The notes: generated by a model from the sequence alone, not told the origin. A stretch of DNA of 64,000 nt from Pedobacter sp. D749 (GCF_019317285.1 NZ_CP079218.1:1550001-1614000), one strand, 5' to 3'. Counted from the stretch's first letter, positions 47,401 through 56,693 are shown. Numbers and translations are program-made.

Positions 47401-50044
47401 TTTTATGCTCTTTTCCGGTAACCAGCATACCACTTAAACGATCGCCCTTTTCAGCACGGATCCCTAAATAGCTATTGTACACATGGTAAGGAATACTGAA
47501 ATTATCAATACTAAAATTACCTCCCGGTTCGAAAACTTTTGTGGTGAAATTTGCTCTCAACACACCTGGAGCCGTATTGTTCTCATTTAGATTAGTATTA
47601 ATCTGCGCAGTACCGTTTTGGTTTAACGTGCCTTCGAAAATGGTTTTAACCTGCGATTCAAAGTTAACCGTAGGATTATCAAAACTAAAACCCTCAAAGC
47701 CTTTAAACTTGGTTTCGGTAGTGTTTAAGTTTACATCAACCTTAGCTTTTAAGTTTTGTGCAACGGCACCAAATAACCATTTAGCAGATAGGGTAGCGGC
47801 TGAGGTTCCTGCGCTTAAATATGTTCTATTGCCAACGTTGAAATCAATTTTCAAACGGTTTGGCATTACGGTTTCAATTTTTAAGGTTTTGGTAAAAGTA
47901 GCACCGCCTGCTTTCACTTTAGCCATCCAGTTACCGGTAGGTGCAGTACTTTCTGTAGCAGTTTTAAAGGTATAGAACCCATTTAAAGGCTTGCCATTAA
48001 TCAATCTTTTGTAAAGCTGTCCTTTTGGATTATAGAATTCCATGGTCACCGGATAATTCGCCGGAAGTTTTTTTAGTTTATCTTCCAGAACGAAAGAAAC
48101 AAATAAACTATCACCAGGTCTCCAAACTCCGCGTTCTCCATAAATAAATCCTTTTAAGCCACTTTGAACTACATCGCCTCCCACATCAAACCTGCTTAAA
48201 GGAAGCGAGCTGCCATCGTCTAATTTCAGGTAGCCACGTTCTGAACCATTTTTAGCGATCAATAAAAATGGCTGGCGTTTTAAGTCAAAACTTGCAAAAC
48301 CATCACCATCAGTTTTAGTCGTAAAAATGATTTGCTTTTGGTAGTCCATTAATTCCAGGTTTATACCACTCAATGGTTTTGCCGTCAATAAATCGGTAGC
48401 GACAATCAGCATGCTGTTATCGTTACCGCGTTTGGCTACTAAGCCTATATTCGAGGCAATTAAATTCCTGCTCGCCCAGCGCTGGGTGGTATAAAATGAT
48501 GGTGTGCATGGATTGTCTTTATCGTCCCATTTGTAATTTGGCGGATAATAATTATTATAACGCTTCCAAAAATCATCGTCCTCATCAATCTTTTCACCAT
48601 AACCATCATAATCTCCATATTCGCTTTCCTCATCGTCACCATCGCCTTTTTCTTCTCCGGCTTTACAATTATAGGCGTTATATTCCTGTCTGAAAGCAAT
48701 GGTAACACGGTACATCGCACCAGGCTCAGTACGGATCATTTTATCCAGATCGAGTGTAAATCGGTTCTTTTTATGGAGGTTAAGCGCTTTATCTTCATCT
48801 AAGCGAACGGTTTTCTGTAAAATAGGTTTCGCTACCCTGCGCAGTTCATTGCCATCCTTATAGCTATTGGTCTGGAAGAACTGTGGAATATTATTTTCGT
48901 AAATTTTAATTACTGTTACATCAACCGCTTTTAAATTAATCGCTTCGAATGGTAAAACCAATTTTCCGGAGTTCGGTAAAATGGTACCTGCGCCTGCAAT
49001 GGTAACAGATGGTAGTTTATCTTCAAAAACAAGATTAGCTACTTTACCGGTGGTTAGCGTTTTGGCATTGATATTTTCGACCCCTGCATTTACACTTAAG
49101 GCATAATTGCCTTTTAATTCTTCAGGAGCGTACACTTTAACCTGACTGGCATCAATGGTATACCTAACATCGCTTAAGTTACCAAGAGTGATCATACCGG
49201 TTAAATCCTGACCTACGCCAATCGGTTCAGAAAACTGCACCAATGCATAATCTTCTTCCCCCTGAATCGCTTTCATATCAAGGATTTCAAATTTATTTAT
49301 GGCCGGAACACGAACTTCCACTTCTCCTTTCTGATCGGCATCAATGGCATCACCATCCCACTCTAATTTTAGATTTTGGTCGTTCCCCGTCTTTTTAATG
49401 CTATCGATAGTGAATTTTGAGGTATTTTTGGCCGGATCATGCTGCCACTTGATCTTTAACTTTTGGTCAAAATCCAATGAAAGGGTTTTCTCTATTTTAC
49501 TGGTTTCTTCCACATCGGCAGTAGCTACTTCACCTGTAAGTTTCATGTAATCCAGAGAAGTGTTGTTCTGTGAAACCAAGCCGTTTTGCGACAACATGAT
49601 CCCCGGGGTAATTACTTTAAATTCAAAATCGAAATCCTCAAGCCCCTTTTCCGTAGCAGAAACTTCAGAAAGTTTGAAGGTCGCCTCGTAGTTTTTGCCT
49701 GGTTTAAGACTTTCATCAGGTCTGAATTCAACCGTTTGAGGGTCTATCCAATAGGTTTTTCCAGAGATAGAAGGAGAGAAGTCGAAAAGTTCGCGGGTAT
49801 CTGCTTTGCCCAGATCCTGCATGCCCGTTGCGGCATTAGCGAGGTGGACGCGGATAAAACTCTTTTTCGAAATGGTACCGGAAGTATAGGCTTCGATATA
49901 TTTCGCATAAGCCTGGTTTTCTTCGTGGTTTTTCTTTTTTCTATTGAAATAGATAAATATAATTGCCACTATTGAAACAGCAAGCAGGCCAATAAAAATA
50001 AATTTCTTTTTTGAGGACGATTGATAGGTAGATGGTTGTTCCAT
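44453..50044 (-). CDS. Alpha-2-macroglobulin family protein with thioester
   Basis: This 1863-residue periplasmic protease trap has an N-terminal membrane anchor (residues ~14-31, FIFIGLLAVSIVAIIFIYF) rather than a lipobox. A series of MG domains follows, then a bait-like region with acidic residues (GDGDDEESEYGDY near 475-490). The thioester motif is YPHGCVEQ, with Cys1414 and Gln1417, leading into a helical thioester domain (MG/TED) and a receptor-binding-like end. It probably protects the envelope from host or predator proteases alongside PBP1C. Length and motif are as expected for the large YfhM-type group. Confidence 0.95.
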   Translation of the reverse strand: MEQPSTYQSSSKKKFIFIGLLAVSIVAIIFIYFNRKKKNHEENQAYAKYIEAYTSGTISKKSFIRVHLANAATGMQDLGKADTRELFDFSPSISGKTYWIDPQTVEFRPDESLKPGKNYEATFKLSEVSATEKGLEDFDFEFKVITPGIMLSQNGLVSQNNTSLDYMKLTGEVATADVEETSKIEKTLSLDFDQKLKIKWQHDPAKNTSKFTIDSIKKTGNDQNLKLEWDGDAIDADQKGEVEVRVPAINKFEILDMKAIQGEEDYALVQFSEPIGVGQDLTGMITLGNLSDVRYTIDASQVKVYAPEELKGNYALSVNAGVENINAKTLTTGKVANLVFEDKLPSVTIAGAGTILPNSGKLVLPFEAINLKAVDVTVIKIYENNIPQFFQTNSYKDGNELRRVAKPILQKTVRLDEDKALNLHKKNRFTLDLDKMIRTEPGAMYRVTIAFRQEYNAYNCKAGEEKGDGDDEESEYGDYDGYGEKIDEDDDFWKRYNNYYPPNYKWDDKDNPCTPSFYTTQRWASRNLIASNIGLVAKRGNDNSMLIVATDLLTAKPLSGINLELMDYQKQIIFTTKTDGDGFASFDLKRQPFLLIAKNGSERGYLKLDDGSSLPLSRFDVGGDVVQSGLKGFIYGERGVWRPGDSLFVSFVLEDKLKKLPANYPVTMEFYNPKGQLYKRLINGKPLNGFYTFKTATESTAPTGNWMAKVKAGGATFTKTLKIETVMPNRLKIDFNVGNRTYLSAGTSAATLSAKWLFGAVAQNLKAKVDVNLNTTETKFKGFEGFSFDNPTVNFESQVKTIFEGTLNQNGTAQINTNLNENNTAPGVLRANFTTKVFEPGGNFSIDNFSIPYHVYNSYLGIRAEKGDRLSGMLVTGKEHKIEIVNVNTDGKLLSGTKTVTVELYKTQWRWWWEQDDQYTYANFTQNQYNKLVESHQVSLLNGKGSWNLRVDEPEWGRYLILVRDVNGGHVTGKSVYVDWPGWAQREQGSNPTEASMLSFTANKEKFTVGEDITLTIPTGKNGRALISIENGSRVLKTFWVDTKAGQTQFKFKAEKEMAPNVFANITLLQPHAQTVNDLPIRMYGAIPLSIEDPQTILKPTIKMADKIKPETENTITVGEQNGKAMTYTIALVDEGLLDLTRFKTPDPHGAFYAREGLGVKTWDLFDYVLGAWGGNLERILSIGGDGSINKNLNPAKANRFKAVVKFMGPFTIGKGESKTHKFKLPQYIGAVRAMVVAGQDAAYGFAEKSVQVKKPLMVLATLPRVIGPGESFTLPVTVFATENNLKNVSVQLQASNLIVQGSNKQQLYYKQTGEQMTSFEVKAPNNVGIAKVKVIAQSGSEKTVYDVEMDIRNPNPYVTNVVSATVQPHTKWAVNYLPIGMTGTNSGSLEVSSIPAINLGKRLSYLIQYPHGCVEQTTSGIFPQLFLDRLSPLNEQQKARTEKNIKAGINRLKGFQTTDGGLSYWPGEGTSDEWGSNYAGHFLVEAQNAGYTLPVGLLDELLRFQKSKATNWAPNSNNFYGGDLSQAYRLYMLALAKKPEMAAMNRLKAFQYLSVAAKWRLAAAYKLAGQNEVAQNMIRGLDTSIQAYKQLGGTYGSDVRDEAMILETLTLLGQKAKAASLLQPLAAKLGENTWYSTQTTAYSLLAIAKFCGSNQSANKLQFQYVLDGKSAPVNSTQYINSTPVTFKGNTASVTNNGNNVLFVRLVLEGQPVAGQNNFLPNRPEVLDMSVSYKRLNGKVLDPTTLKQGTDFYAEVTVKNPGRMGYYEQMALTQIFPSGWEIINTRVNDNQSILASSPFTYQDIRDDRVFTYFNVREGESLVYKVLLNASYLGKYYLSAVQCEAMYNNDISATEAGKWVQVVK

Positions 50045-50258
50045 AAATGAAATTCGTTAAGATAAATGAGAATATAATGCTGCGGTTGCCGCAATTGTTA
50101 TGCCGTAAATTATTTGAATAGGCCGATATTCCTCTGTTCTTTCCGAAAATTAACTAAAATCGACGTTAAAAGAAATAATGTTGAAAATTAAAGCGAATGG
50201 TTTGTCCATTTGAAGGGTTTTGGATATGTTTACGGTATCAACCTCAATACAACCAGAT

Positions 50259-50681
50259 ATGATCAAGAAACTCTTAATTCTTTCGTGTTTATTAATTCCT
50301 ACACATTTTTGTTTTGCACAGAAAGCTGAAGTAGAAAATGCAGTGACGCAATTGGCCAAACTGATGGTTAGCCCAGATAGCGTAGCTTTGGATAAAATGG
50401 TGCTTAATAATTTAAGCTATGGGCATTCGGGTGGAAAAATACAGACTAAACAGGAGTTTTTACATTCTTTACTTTCTGGCGAATCTGATTTTGTAGATAT
50501 CAACTTAACGGATCAATCGGTTATTATTCAGAATAAAACAGCCTTGGTTAGGCATACCTTAAATGCTAAAACGAATGATAAAAATGTTCCAGGAAATGTA
50601 AAACTGTATATTCTTTTAATCTGGAGTAAAGAAAAATCAGGCTGGAAGTTGCTTGGAAGACAGGCTGTTAAGGTGCCTTAA
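50259..50681 (+). CDS. Exported NTF2/SnoaL-like protein, DUF4440 type
   Basis: The ATG at 50259 gives a clear signal peptide (MIKKLLILSCLLIPTHFCFA) and a 140-residue protein; an upstream TTG was rejected. The mature part has the cone-shaped NTF2 pattern: VENAVTQLAKLMVSPDSVALDKMV, LSYGHSGGKIQTKQEFL, then strands ending WKLLGRQAVKVP. Such proteins are either small enzymes or ligand binders. It is convergent with the next gene and separated by a hairpin. Confidence 0.88.
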   Translation: MIKKLLILSCLLIPTHFCFAQKAEVENAVTQLAKLMVSPDSVALDKMVLNNLSYGHSGGKIQTKQEFLHSLLSGESDFVDINLTDQSVIIQNKTALVRHTLNAKTNDKNVPGNVKLYILLIWSKEKSGWKLLGRQAVKVP

Positions 50682-50697
50682 TTGAATCCCTGGTCTT

Positions 50698-50738
50698 GAG
50701 TCCTAAGTCGGTAGTCAAAGACTCAGTACTAAGGACTC
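50698..50738. terminator. Hairpin between convergent genes
   Basis: GAGTCCTAAGT and ACTAAGGACTC pair with one mismatch around an 18-base loop that itself contains TCAAAGACT. It is similar in feel to other intergenic palindromes and probably ends transcripts from both sides. Confidence 0.5.
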
Positions 50739-50742
50739 ATGA

Positions 50743-51147
50743 CTATTTTATCATCACCCCAGGTCTGTTCACCAATGGGATTTTAATTAGATTAGAATCG
50801 ATGATGCTTTCGGGCAGGAAAATAAATTTTTTGTCGTAGATGGTGCTATCTATGTAGTAGCTTAGCCAATATTCGTTGGTTAAACCAAAAACTTCAGGAT
50901 CAACAGCTTCTACGCCAGCAAAAGAATTTGCTTCCATATCACCAACAAAGTGCCTTAATACAGAAGTTTTTACCTGCTTCCCATCTTTTTCACCATAACC
51001 TTTTGAGCTGATTAACACATTTGTTATGGGTTCGTTTTTTAAATTGACGAGATAAACCGTCCAGCTTTTTACTTCGGGTGTTTCGCCCATTAATACAACG
51101 GCCATCGCGATATCTTCAACTGTATTTTCTGGTAAATCTGCTTTCAA
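50743..51147 (-). CDS. Conserved-looking hypothetical protein, 134 aa
   Basis: It has no signal or membrane segment. The middle reads WTVYLVNLKNEPITNVLISSKGYG, a beta-rich pattern, and the end LVNRPGVMIK. It lies 94 bases downstream of topA on the same strand and could be read from that promoter. No family was recognised. Confidence 0.72.
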   Translation of the reverse strand: MKADLPENTVEDIAMAVVLMGETPEVKSWTVYLVNLKNEPITNVLISSKGYGEKDGKQVKTSVLRHFVGDMEANSFAGVEAVDPEVFGLTNEYWLSYYIDSTIYDKKFIFLPESIIDSNLIKIPLVNRPGVMIK

Positions 51148-51240
51148 CTGGGTTAACTGTTTAAACTGCTTAATCGGTTAATTGTATAATTTATTTTAGG
51201 ATGACAGAATCCTACCATCCTAAAATCATTTAATCCTGGC

Positions 51241-53805
51241 CTATTTCTTCTTCGCTACTGCCTTTTTTGCTGGAGCTGCTTTTTTCTTTGCGGGCGCTTT
51301 TTTCTTCGTTTCAAAAGCATTAGGTACCTGCTCCACAATCATTTTCTTAACGGTTTCCAAATCAATATCAACCAGTTCTTCTGGTGTGTATTTTTGTTTG
51401 GTAGCCTCGTTATTCCTTAATTTAAGCATCAATTTGCCAAAACGGATAAACGGTCCCCAACGGCCATTTTCAATAGATATTTTTTCAGCATCCCAGGTTT
51501 TAATGTACCTGTTGGCTTCTTTTTCTACTTTTTTGCCGATTAAAGTATTGATCTCTTCTTGTGTTAAATTGTCGAAATCGTATCCTTTTGCCGGAATATT
51601 GATAAAGAGATCGTTCCATTTAATAAACGGACCGAAACGGCCTTTACCTTTTGTAACGCCTAAACCTTCATAGTGGGCAATAGGTGCATCATCATCCATT
51701 TTCTGTTTGATAATTTCAACTGCTCTATCATAAGTTACCGATAGCGGCTCTTCGTTTTTAGGAAGTGAAATAAAACTTTCGCCCCACTTTACATATGGAC
51801 CAAAACGGCCTACACCGATCATTACCTCTTTGCCTTCAAAATCAGGTAATTGGAAAGGAAGTTTAAACAGTTCCAATGCATCATCCAAAGTAATGGTGGC
51901 TACCGATTGATTACGCATTAAACTGGCATAACGCGGTTTTTCTTCCTCATCAAGTTCGCCGATCTGCACCAATGGTCCAAATTTACCTACTTTGGTATAT
52001 ACATTTTTACCTGTTGCAGGATCTAAGCCTAATAAACGTTCACCTGTAGCACGTTCGGCAGTTTCTAAAGTGGTTTCTACTTCACTATGGAAAGGATTAT
52101 AGAATGAGTGCAGCATTTTAGTCCACTCCTGTAAACCTTGTGCAATTTCGTCAAATTCCTTTTCTACTTTGGCCGTAAAATTAAAATCTACAATGCCTTT
52201 GAAATGTTCTACTAAGAAATCGTTTACCACTTCACCAATATCAGTAGGGAAGAGTTTTGATTTCTCGGCACCGGTAATTTCCGATTTGATTTCTTTTTTG
52301 ACCTGTCCGTCTGCTAAAACGATAGATGTAAATTTACGTTGTTTGCCGTCTCTGTCTTCTTTTACCACATAACCACGGTTTTGTACCGTAGAAATGGTTG
52401 GTGCATAAGTAGACGGACGGCCAATGCCCAGTTCTTCTAGTTTTTTAACCAAACTGGCCTCTGTATATCTTGCCGGCGGACGTGAGTAACGTTCCGTTGC
52501 CTGCATTTCTTTTAAAAATAGTTCTTGTCCTTTGGCTAAAGGAGGTAAAATTGAACCACCTTCTTTTTCTTCGTTTTCTTCATCATCAGTAGATTCCAGG
52601 TAAACTTTTAAGAAACCATCGAACTTTAATACTTCACCTTCGGCCACCAAATGTTCTTTTCGGGTTGAAGCGGTAATTTGTGCGGTTGTTTTTTCAAACA
52701 AAGCTTCACTCATTTGCGAAGCAATGGAACGTTTCCAGATTAAATCATATAAACGTTTTTCTGAAATATCTCCATCTACAGTATGTCTGTCGAAATATGT
52801 CGGACGGATGGCTTCGTGAGCTTCCTGCGCACCAGCCGATTTGGTTTTATAAATGCGGTGTTGGTGGTATTTATCTCCATAAGCAGATTTAATCTCGGCA
52901 GCAGCAGCATTTAAAGCGGTTTCTGATAAATTTACAGAGTCTGTTCTCATGTAGGTAATCTTACCCGCTTCGTACAGTCTTTGCGCCACCTGCATGGTTC
53001 TAGCAACCGAAAAACCTAATTTTCTGGAAGCTTCCTGTTGTAGGGTAGAGGTGGTAAAAGGAGCGGCCGGATTACGCTTTGCCGGACGGGTTTCTAAACT
53101 CGTGATATCGAATTTAGCATTTACACAGTCCTGAAGAAATTTTTCGGCATCTGCTTCGCTTTCAAAACGTTGTGGCAATTCTGCCTTCACCATTTCTTTT
53201 CCTTTGCCGGTAGAAAACTGTGCGGTAATTTTATATGCAGCAGCTGCATTAAAGTTTAAAACTTCTCTCTCTCTGTCAACAATTAAACGTACGGCAACAG
53301 ATTGTACACGGCCCGCAGAAAGTGATGGCTTTACTTTTTTCCATAATACAGGAGAAAGTTCAAAACCTACTAAACGATCCAATACACGGCGTGCCTGTTG
53401 GGCATTTACCAGATTATAATCAATCCCACGGGGACTATCGATTGCTTTTAGAATTGCAGGTTTGGTAATCTCATGAAATACAATACGTTTTGTTTTCTCT
53501 ACTTTCAGGCCTAAAGTTTCGAATAAGTGCCAGGAGATAGCTTCTCCCTCGCGGTCCTCATCGGATGCTAGCCATACCATTTCGGCCTCTTTAGCTAGTT
53601 TTTTTAGTTCAGCGACAACGTTTTTCTTGTCGGCCGGTACCTCGTAGGTTTGGGCAAAATTGTTCTTGATATCAATCGCCATATCTCCCTTAACTAAATC
53701 ACGGATGTGGCCATAGCTAGATTTCACAAGGAAATCTTTGCCTAAATAGCCTTCTATAGTTTTAGCTTTTGCGGGTGACTCGACGATTAATAAATTTTTG
53801 GCCAT
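51241..53805 (-). CDS. topA: DNA topoisomerase I
   Basis: This 854-residue type IA topoisomerase relaxes negative supercoils. The start MAKNLLIVESPAKAKTIEGYLG is the Toprim beginning, at ATG 53805; the longer frame from an upstream TTG is rejected. The catalytic tyrosine is Tyr285 (ITYMRTDS). The C-terminus has no four-cysteine zinc fingers. It instead has several GRFGPYVKWG-type repeats (e.g. VGRFGPYVKWG, KGRFGPFIKW, NGRWGPFIRFG) and ends in a tail of Lys, Ala and Pro that should bind DNA. That architecture is common in this phylum. Confidence 0.97.
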   Translation of the reverse strand: MAKNLLIVESPAKAKTIEGYLGKDFLVKSSYGHIRDLVKGDMAIDIKNNFAQTYEVPADKKNVVAELKKLAKEAEMVWLASDEDREGEAISWHLFETLGLKVEKTKRIVFHEITKPAILKAIDSPRGIDYNLVNAQQARRVLDRLVGFELSPVLWKKVKPSLSAGRVQSVAVRLIVDREREVLNFNAAAAYKITAQFSTGKGKEMVKAELPQRFESEADAEKFLQDCVNAKFDITSLETRPAKRNPAAPFTTSTLQQEASRKLGFSVARTMQVAQRLYEAGKITYMRTDSVNLSETALNAAAAEIKSAYGDKYHQHRIYKTKSAGAQEAHEAIRPTYFDRHTVDGDISEKRLYDLIWKRSIASQMSEALFEKTTAQITASTRKEHLVAEGEVLKFDGFLKVYLESTDDEENEEKEGGSILPPLAKGQELFLKEMQATERYSRPPARYTEASLVKKLEELGIGRPSTYAPTISTVQNRGYVVKEDRDGKQRKFTSIVLADGQVKKEIKSEITGAEKSKLFPTDIGEVVNDFLVEHFKGIVDFNFTAKVEKEFDEIAQGLQEWTKMLHSFYNPFHSEVETTLETAERATGERLLGLDPATGKNVYTKVGKFGPLVQIGELDEEEKPRYASLMRNQSVATITLDDALELFKLPFQLPDFEGKEVMIGVGRFGPYVKWGESFISLPKNEEPLSVTYDRAVEIIKQKMDDDAPIAHYEGLGVTKGKGRFGPFIKWNDLFINIPAKGYDFDNLTQEEINTLIGKKVEKEANRYIKTWDAEKISIENGRWGPFIRFGKLMLKLRNNEATKQKYTPEELVDIDLETVKKMIVEQVPNAFETKKKAPAKKKAAPAKKAVAKKK

Positions 53806-54362
53806 GAAATACGTTTTTGTGCAAATAAAGCTATAATTAAAGCATAAATCCAAACCTGAGGAGAATTTAATATATTTTTTTTATCAATTAAGTGATAAAT
53901 ATGTTGGTTTATAGGTCGGATTTTAATCTGGTTTTAATCTTTTTTGTTTTTGAAAAGCAATAACAATGCTGTTAGGTTAAGGTTGGGCCCGCCCCCGTTT
54001 CTGCCGATGAAAAATCGGCATTTCACTTCGGTCTGGTTTAGTTGGCTTGGCTGATGCTGCTATTCAGGTTTTAATAGCGTTTTTGCTAGTATGAAGCGAT
54101 AAGAACAGACTTTGTTAATTAAACCGGATAGAGCGGAATAGCCCACAGCGCAGCGAGGACTATAAGCGATAGCAGGGCTACAACTGCGGAAGAACTACTG
54201 CGCGCTCATTTCCTGATCAAACGAAATAATGATTTATGATAAATAGCCGCCTTATTGGCAATACCTCATGCGCTTTAATTATGGATATCACATAATTTAC
54301 AGCCACATTACATCAAGGCAACCGATTTGTACCTATATTCGTATATAAAAATAAAAACAACG
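53806..54362. other. Intergenic region with repeat-like GC-rich patch
   Basis: The patch at about 53980-54200 is richer in GC than its surroundings and includes hairpin CCGATGAAAAATCGG and the phrase AGCCCACAGCGCAGCGAGGA. It looks like one of the dispersed intergenic elements common in this group. No ORF of note. The remainder holds the topA and peroxidase promoters. Confidence 0.5.
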
Positions 54363-54875
54363 ATGATCAGCACAATTCTAATCCTATTAAACTTATTGGT
54401 ATCTCCACCAAAAAATGTTTACGATTTCAGCTTTAAAACCATTGATGGTAAGGAAATTAAGCTTTCTAAATTTAAAGGCAAAAAAATCCTAATTGTTAAC
54501 ACAGCATCTAAATGCGGTTTTACGCCTCAGTACGAAGATTTAGAAAAACTTCAGAAACAATATGGTAAAAAGGTAGTATTAATCGGTTTCCCGGCAGGTA
54601 ACTTCGGCGGACAGGAATTTTCTACCAATGCAGAAATTAAAGAGTTTTGTACCGGAAAGTATAATGTTTCGTTTTTGCTTGCAGAAAAAAGCAGTGTTAA
54701 AGGCGATGACATCAGTCCTTTGTTTAAGTATTTAACTTCTCAGACGAATACTGAAGAGCAAGGCGATATTAAATGGAATTTTGAGAAATTTTTAATCAAC
54801 GAAAAAGGAGAATTGGTACACCGTTTCCGTTCTAAAACAAAACCTACTGACGAGGCGATTATTAAAAACCTGTAG
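54363..54875 (+). CDS. Glutathione-peroxidase-family thiol peroxidase
   Basis: This 170-residue protein uses the ATG at 54363; a TTG upstream was not used. The peroxidatic Cys51 lies in NTASKCGFTPQY. The family tetrad is completed by Gln84 (FGGQEF), Trp138 and Asn139 (IKWNFEKFLI). A further Cys96 in EFCTGKYNV is at a position seen in thioredoxin-dependent members. Bacterial members usually take electrons from thioredoxin. The N-terminus is short and hydrophobic (MISTILILLNLLVS) and could be an export signal. Confidence 0.92.
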   Translation: MISTILILLNLLVSPPKNVYDFSFKTIDGKEIKLSKFKGKKILIVNTASKCGFTPQYEDLEKLQKQYGKKVVLIGFPAGNFGGQEFSTNAEIKEFCTGKYNVSFLLAEKSSVKGDDISPLFKYLTSQTNTEEQGDIKWNFEKFLINEKGELVHRFRSKTKPTDEAIIKNL

Positions 54876-54942
54876 AAGGATGTAAAATGGAAAATGTAAG
54901 AGGGAAGATGTATTAATCTTTCGCTTCTTTAAATAAATTAAA

Positions 54943-54978
54943 AAGGTAAAGTGGTTTAAGCCATTTTGCCTTTTTTTT
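54943..54978 (+). terminator. Terminator of the peroxidase gene
   Basis: AAGGTAAAGTGG and CCATTTTGCCTT pair with two wobbles and are followed by a long T-run. Confidence 0.8.
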
Positions 54979-55019
54979 ATGTTATATATGGAGTGTTCGG
55001 GGAATTTAGACATAAGAAA

Positions 55020-55041
55020 GGGGCTTAAATCCATAAGCCCC
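55020..55041 (-). terminator. Hairpin serving the walJ-like gene
   Basis: GGGGCTTA and TAAGCCCC pair perfectly around six bases. On the minus strand the stem is followed by TTTCTTATG. It lies about 190 bases after the stop of the hydrolase gene, so it may be used by long transcripts only. Confidence 0.55.
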
Positions 55042-55228
55042 AAATAAACCAAACAAACTATTTATGAAGTTTATATAAAACGCCTGTTCAGATAAAAAGT
55101 TTTTGAAAAAAATAAATTTATAATGGGTAGATATTGTATTAACAGCTCAATGGCTATTAATAACATAAAATAGGGGATACTGTAACCGAATTGATGGAAA
55201 AAGCAAGAATATTTTTGACACTAAAATG

Positions 55229-56065
55229 TTAAAACAGGTTAAGTTGTGCTGGCTGATATAGACTAGGGTCGAAGCTGTAAACCTCTGGGGTATCTTGCGT
55301 GTTGCTAACGTAATAAAGCGCTGTTTCCTCATGTCTTGAAGCTACTTTTACAAAAGTATCGCCAGCCACATTTTTAAAAAGATTTTCAACCAACTCTGCG
55401 CTGTTATTATCTTTTGATAAGTGGCTCAGTAAGAGATGGCTCATGTATGGTGCTTTGTGATTGATGAATAGTTCCAGTGCCTGTGCATTGCTCAGGTGGC
55501 CATGTCCGCCCGTAATCCTTCTTTTCAAAAAATAAGGATATTTACCACGCTCCAACATTTGCGCATCATAATTGGCTTCCAGGAAAGCGGCGTGACAGCT
55601 TTTGAAATGGGTAATTAAACGATCGCATACTGAGCCAATATCTGTAAAAACACCAACTCTTACTTCGTTACATTCAATAGTAAAACTATAAGGATCAGCC
55701 GCATCATGAAATTTAGAAAAGGCAGCAATCTTTAAGTTGCCAATATGAATGTGCTGTTGATGGCTTAATGAAAAGGTATTGTTTGCATCCAAAAGAAGTC
55801 GGCTGCTTTTTAAGGTAGCTGTACTGATGTAGACCGGGAGTTTATATTTTTTAGCAAACACAGCTACCCCTTTAATGTGGTCGCTGTGTTCGTGCGAGAT
55901 AAAAACAGCTTTTACTTTGCTTATAGGTAAACCCAAACGGTTCATCCGGATTTCAACCTCTTTACAGGTTAGGCCAATATCAACCAAAACGGCTTCATTA
56001 TCATTACCTATATAGTAACAATTGCCATTACTGCCCGAATTGATTGATGTAAAATATAATGCCAT
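55229..56065 (-). CDS. MBL-fold metallo-hydrolase, WalJ/YycJ-like
   Basis: This 278-residue protein has the metal-binding motif His58-x-His60-x-Asp62-His63 (FISHEHSDHIKG) and the start LYFTSINSGSNGNCYYIG typical of the YycJ/WalJ branch. Later ligands lie in SKFHDAADPYSF, VGVFTDIGSV and HLLLSHLSKDNNS. WalJ-like proteins are implicated in DNA-end processing or in coordinating division with replication; direct activity is uncertain. The gene precedes marR on the opposite end with 46 bases between. Confidence 0.9.
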   Translation of the reverse strand: MALYFTSINSGSNGNCYYIGNDNEAVLVDIGLTCKEVEIRMNRLGLPISKVKAVFISHEHSDHIKGVAVFAKKYKLPVYISTATLKSSRLLLDANNTFSLSHQQHIHIGNLKIAAFSKFHDAADPYSFTIECNEVRVGVFTDIGSVCDRLITHFKSCHAAFLEANYDAQMLERGKYPYFLKRRITGGHGHLSNAQALELFINHKAPYMSHLLLSHLSKDNNSAELVENLFKNVAGDTFVKVASRHEETALYYVSNTQDTPEVYSFDPSLYQPAQLNLF

Positions 56066-56111
56066 TTTCAGGTTGCAAGATAAGGCTTATTTGGCGAAGC
56101 AAAAAAGAAAA

Positions 56112-56555
56112 TTATACTCTTGCACCGTTGTGTTCTACCAAACGAGAAAGCAGGGGTAAGAAAGCCTGGATGAGGTTGATTTCTTCGGAAGAAAAGATTT
56201 TTTCCATGGTTTGTACCAGCCATTCTTCTTTTATTTTTCTAGTTGCAATAATGTGTTTTTCGCCAAGTTTGGTTAGGCCGATAAAAACCTTTCGTTTATC
56301 CTCTTCGCTTGGAAACCGCTCTACACATTTGGCATCAAACAGGCGGTTAATAATCTGCGAAATGGCTTGTTTGGATACTCTTTCCAGGTCTGCCAGTTCT
56401 GTAGAAAGCATTTTGCCGTGCTGTTCGAGTAGCGACATGGTCAGTAATTCAGCGTTACTAAAGTCTGAACTTACATTTTGCTTGCGTAACTCTCTGGTTA
56501 AGCGGGTAACGGTGCTTCTTAACTTTGCGGCAATCTCTTGTGTTTGAGTAGGCAT
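56112..56555 (-). CDS. MarR-family transcriptional regulator
   Basis: This 147-residue winged-helix protein has the MarR order: an N-terminal dimer helix, a recognition segment LSTELADLERVSKQAISQIINRLFDAK (around residues 50-75) and a wing with FPSEEDKRKVFIGLTKLGE. It diverges from an MFS exporter gene across 170 bases that contain two related palindromes. A repressor of the exporter that is released by its substrate is the usual arrangement for this pair. Confidence 0.92.
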   Translation of the reverse strand: MPTQTQEIAAKLRSTVTRLTRELRKQNVSSDFSNAELLTMSLLEQHGKMLSTELADLERVSKQAISQIINRLFDAKCVERFPSEEDKRKVFIGLTKLGEKHIIATRKIKEEWLVQTMEKIFSSEEINLIQAFLPLLSRLVEHNGARV

Positions 56556-56608
56556 CTTATTGGTAAATAAACTTTACAAATATAAGGTTTAATTTTTATA
56601 GATAAACT

Positions 56609-56617
56609 AAGTAACTT
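56609..56617. promoter_or_regulatory. Candidate MarR half-operator, marR-proximal
   Basis: AAGTAACTT is a 9-bp odd palindrome 54 bases before the marR start. Its core AAGTNACTT is shared with the site at 56702. Confidence 0.45.
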
Positions 56618-56693
56618 TTATTCGGCGCGTAAATTATGATGTTTTCGTGATAAAAAGGAGTTGTTTTGGTTTTATAGTTTAATCAAAATTTTT

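Larger units (their letters stand above)
54876..55228. other. Convergent intergenic region with two hairpins
   Basis: It holds the peroxidase terminator (54943-54978) and a second hairpin at 55020-55041. The last 180 bases are plain AT-rich sequence without features. Confidence 0.5.

Noticed and set aside
46698..47975. Two longer plus-strand frames (139 and 144 codons) across the macroglobulin gene
   Set aside because: They mirror the codon pattern of the real minus-strand gene and have no start context or domain.
51386..53419. Several plus-strand frames across topA
   Set aside because: They are antisense shadows of the topoisomerase coding frame.
53980..54200. A possible structured RNA in the GC-rich patch after topA
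   Set aside because: The pieces look like dispersed intergenic repeats; no tRNA, riboswitch or known ncRNA pattern could be recognised.
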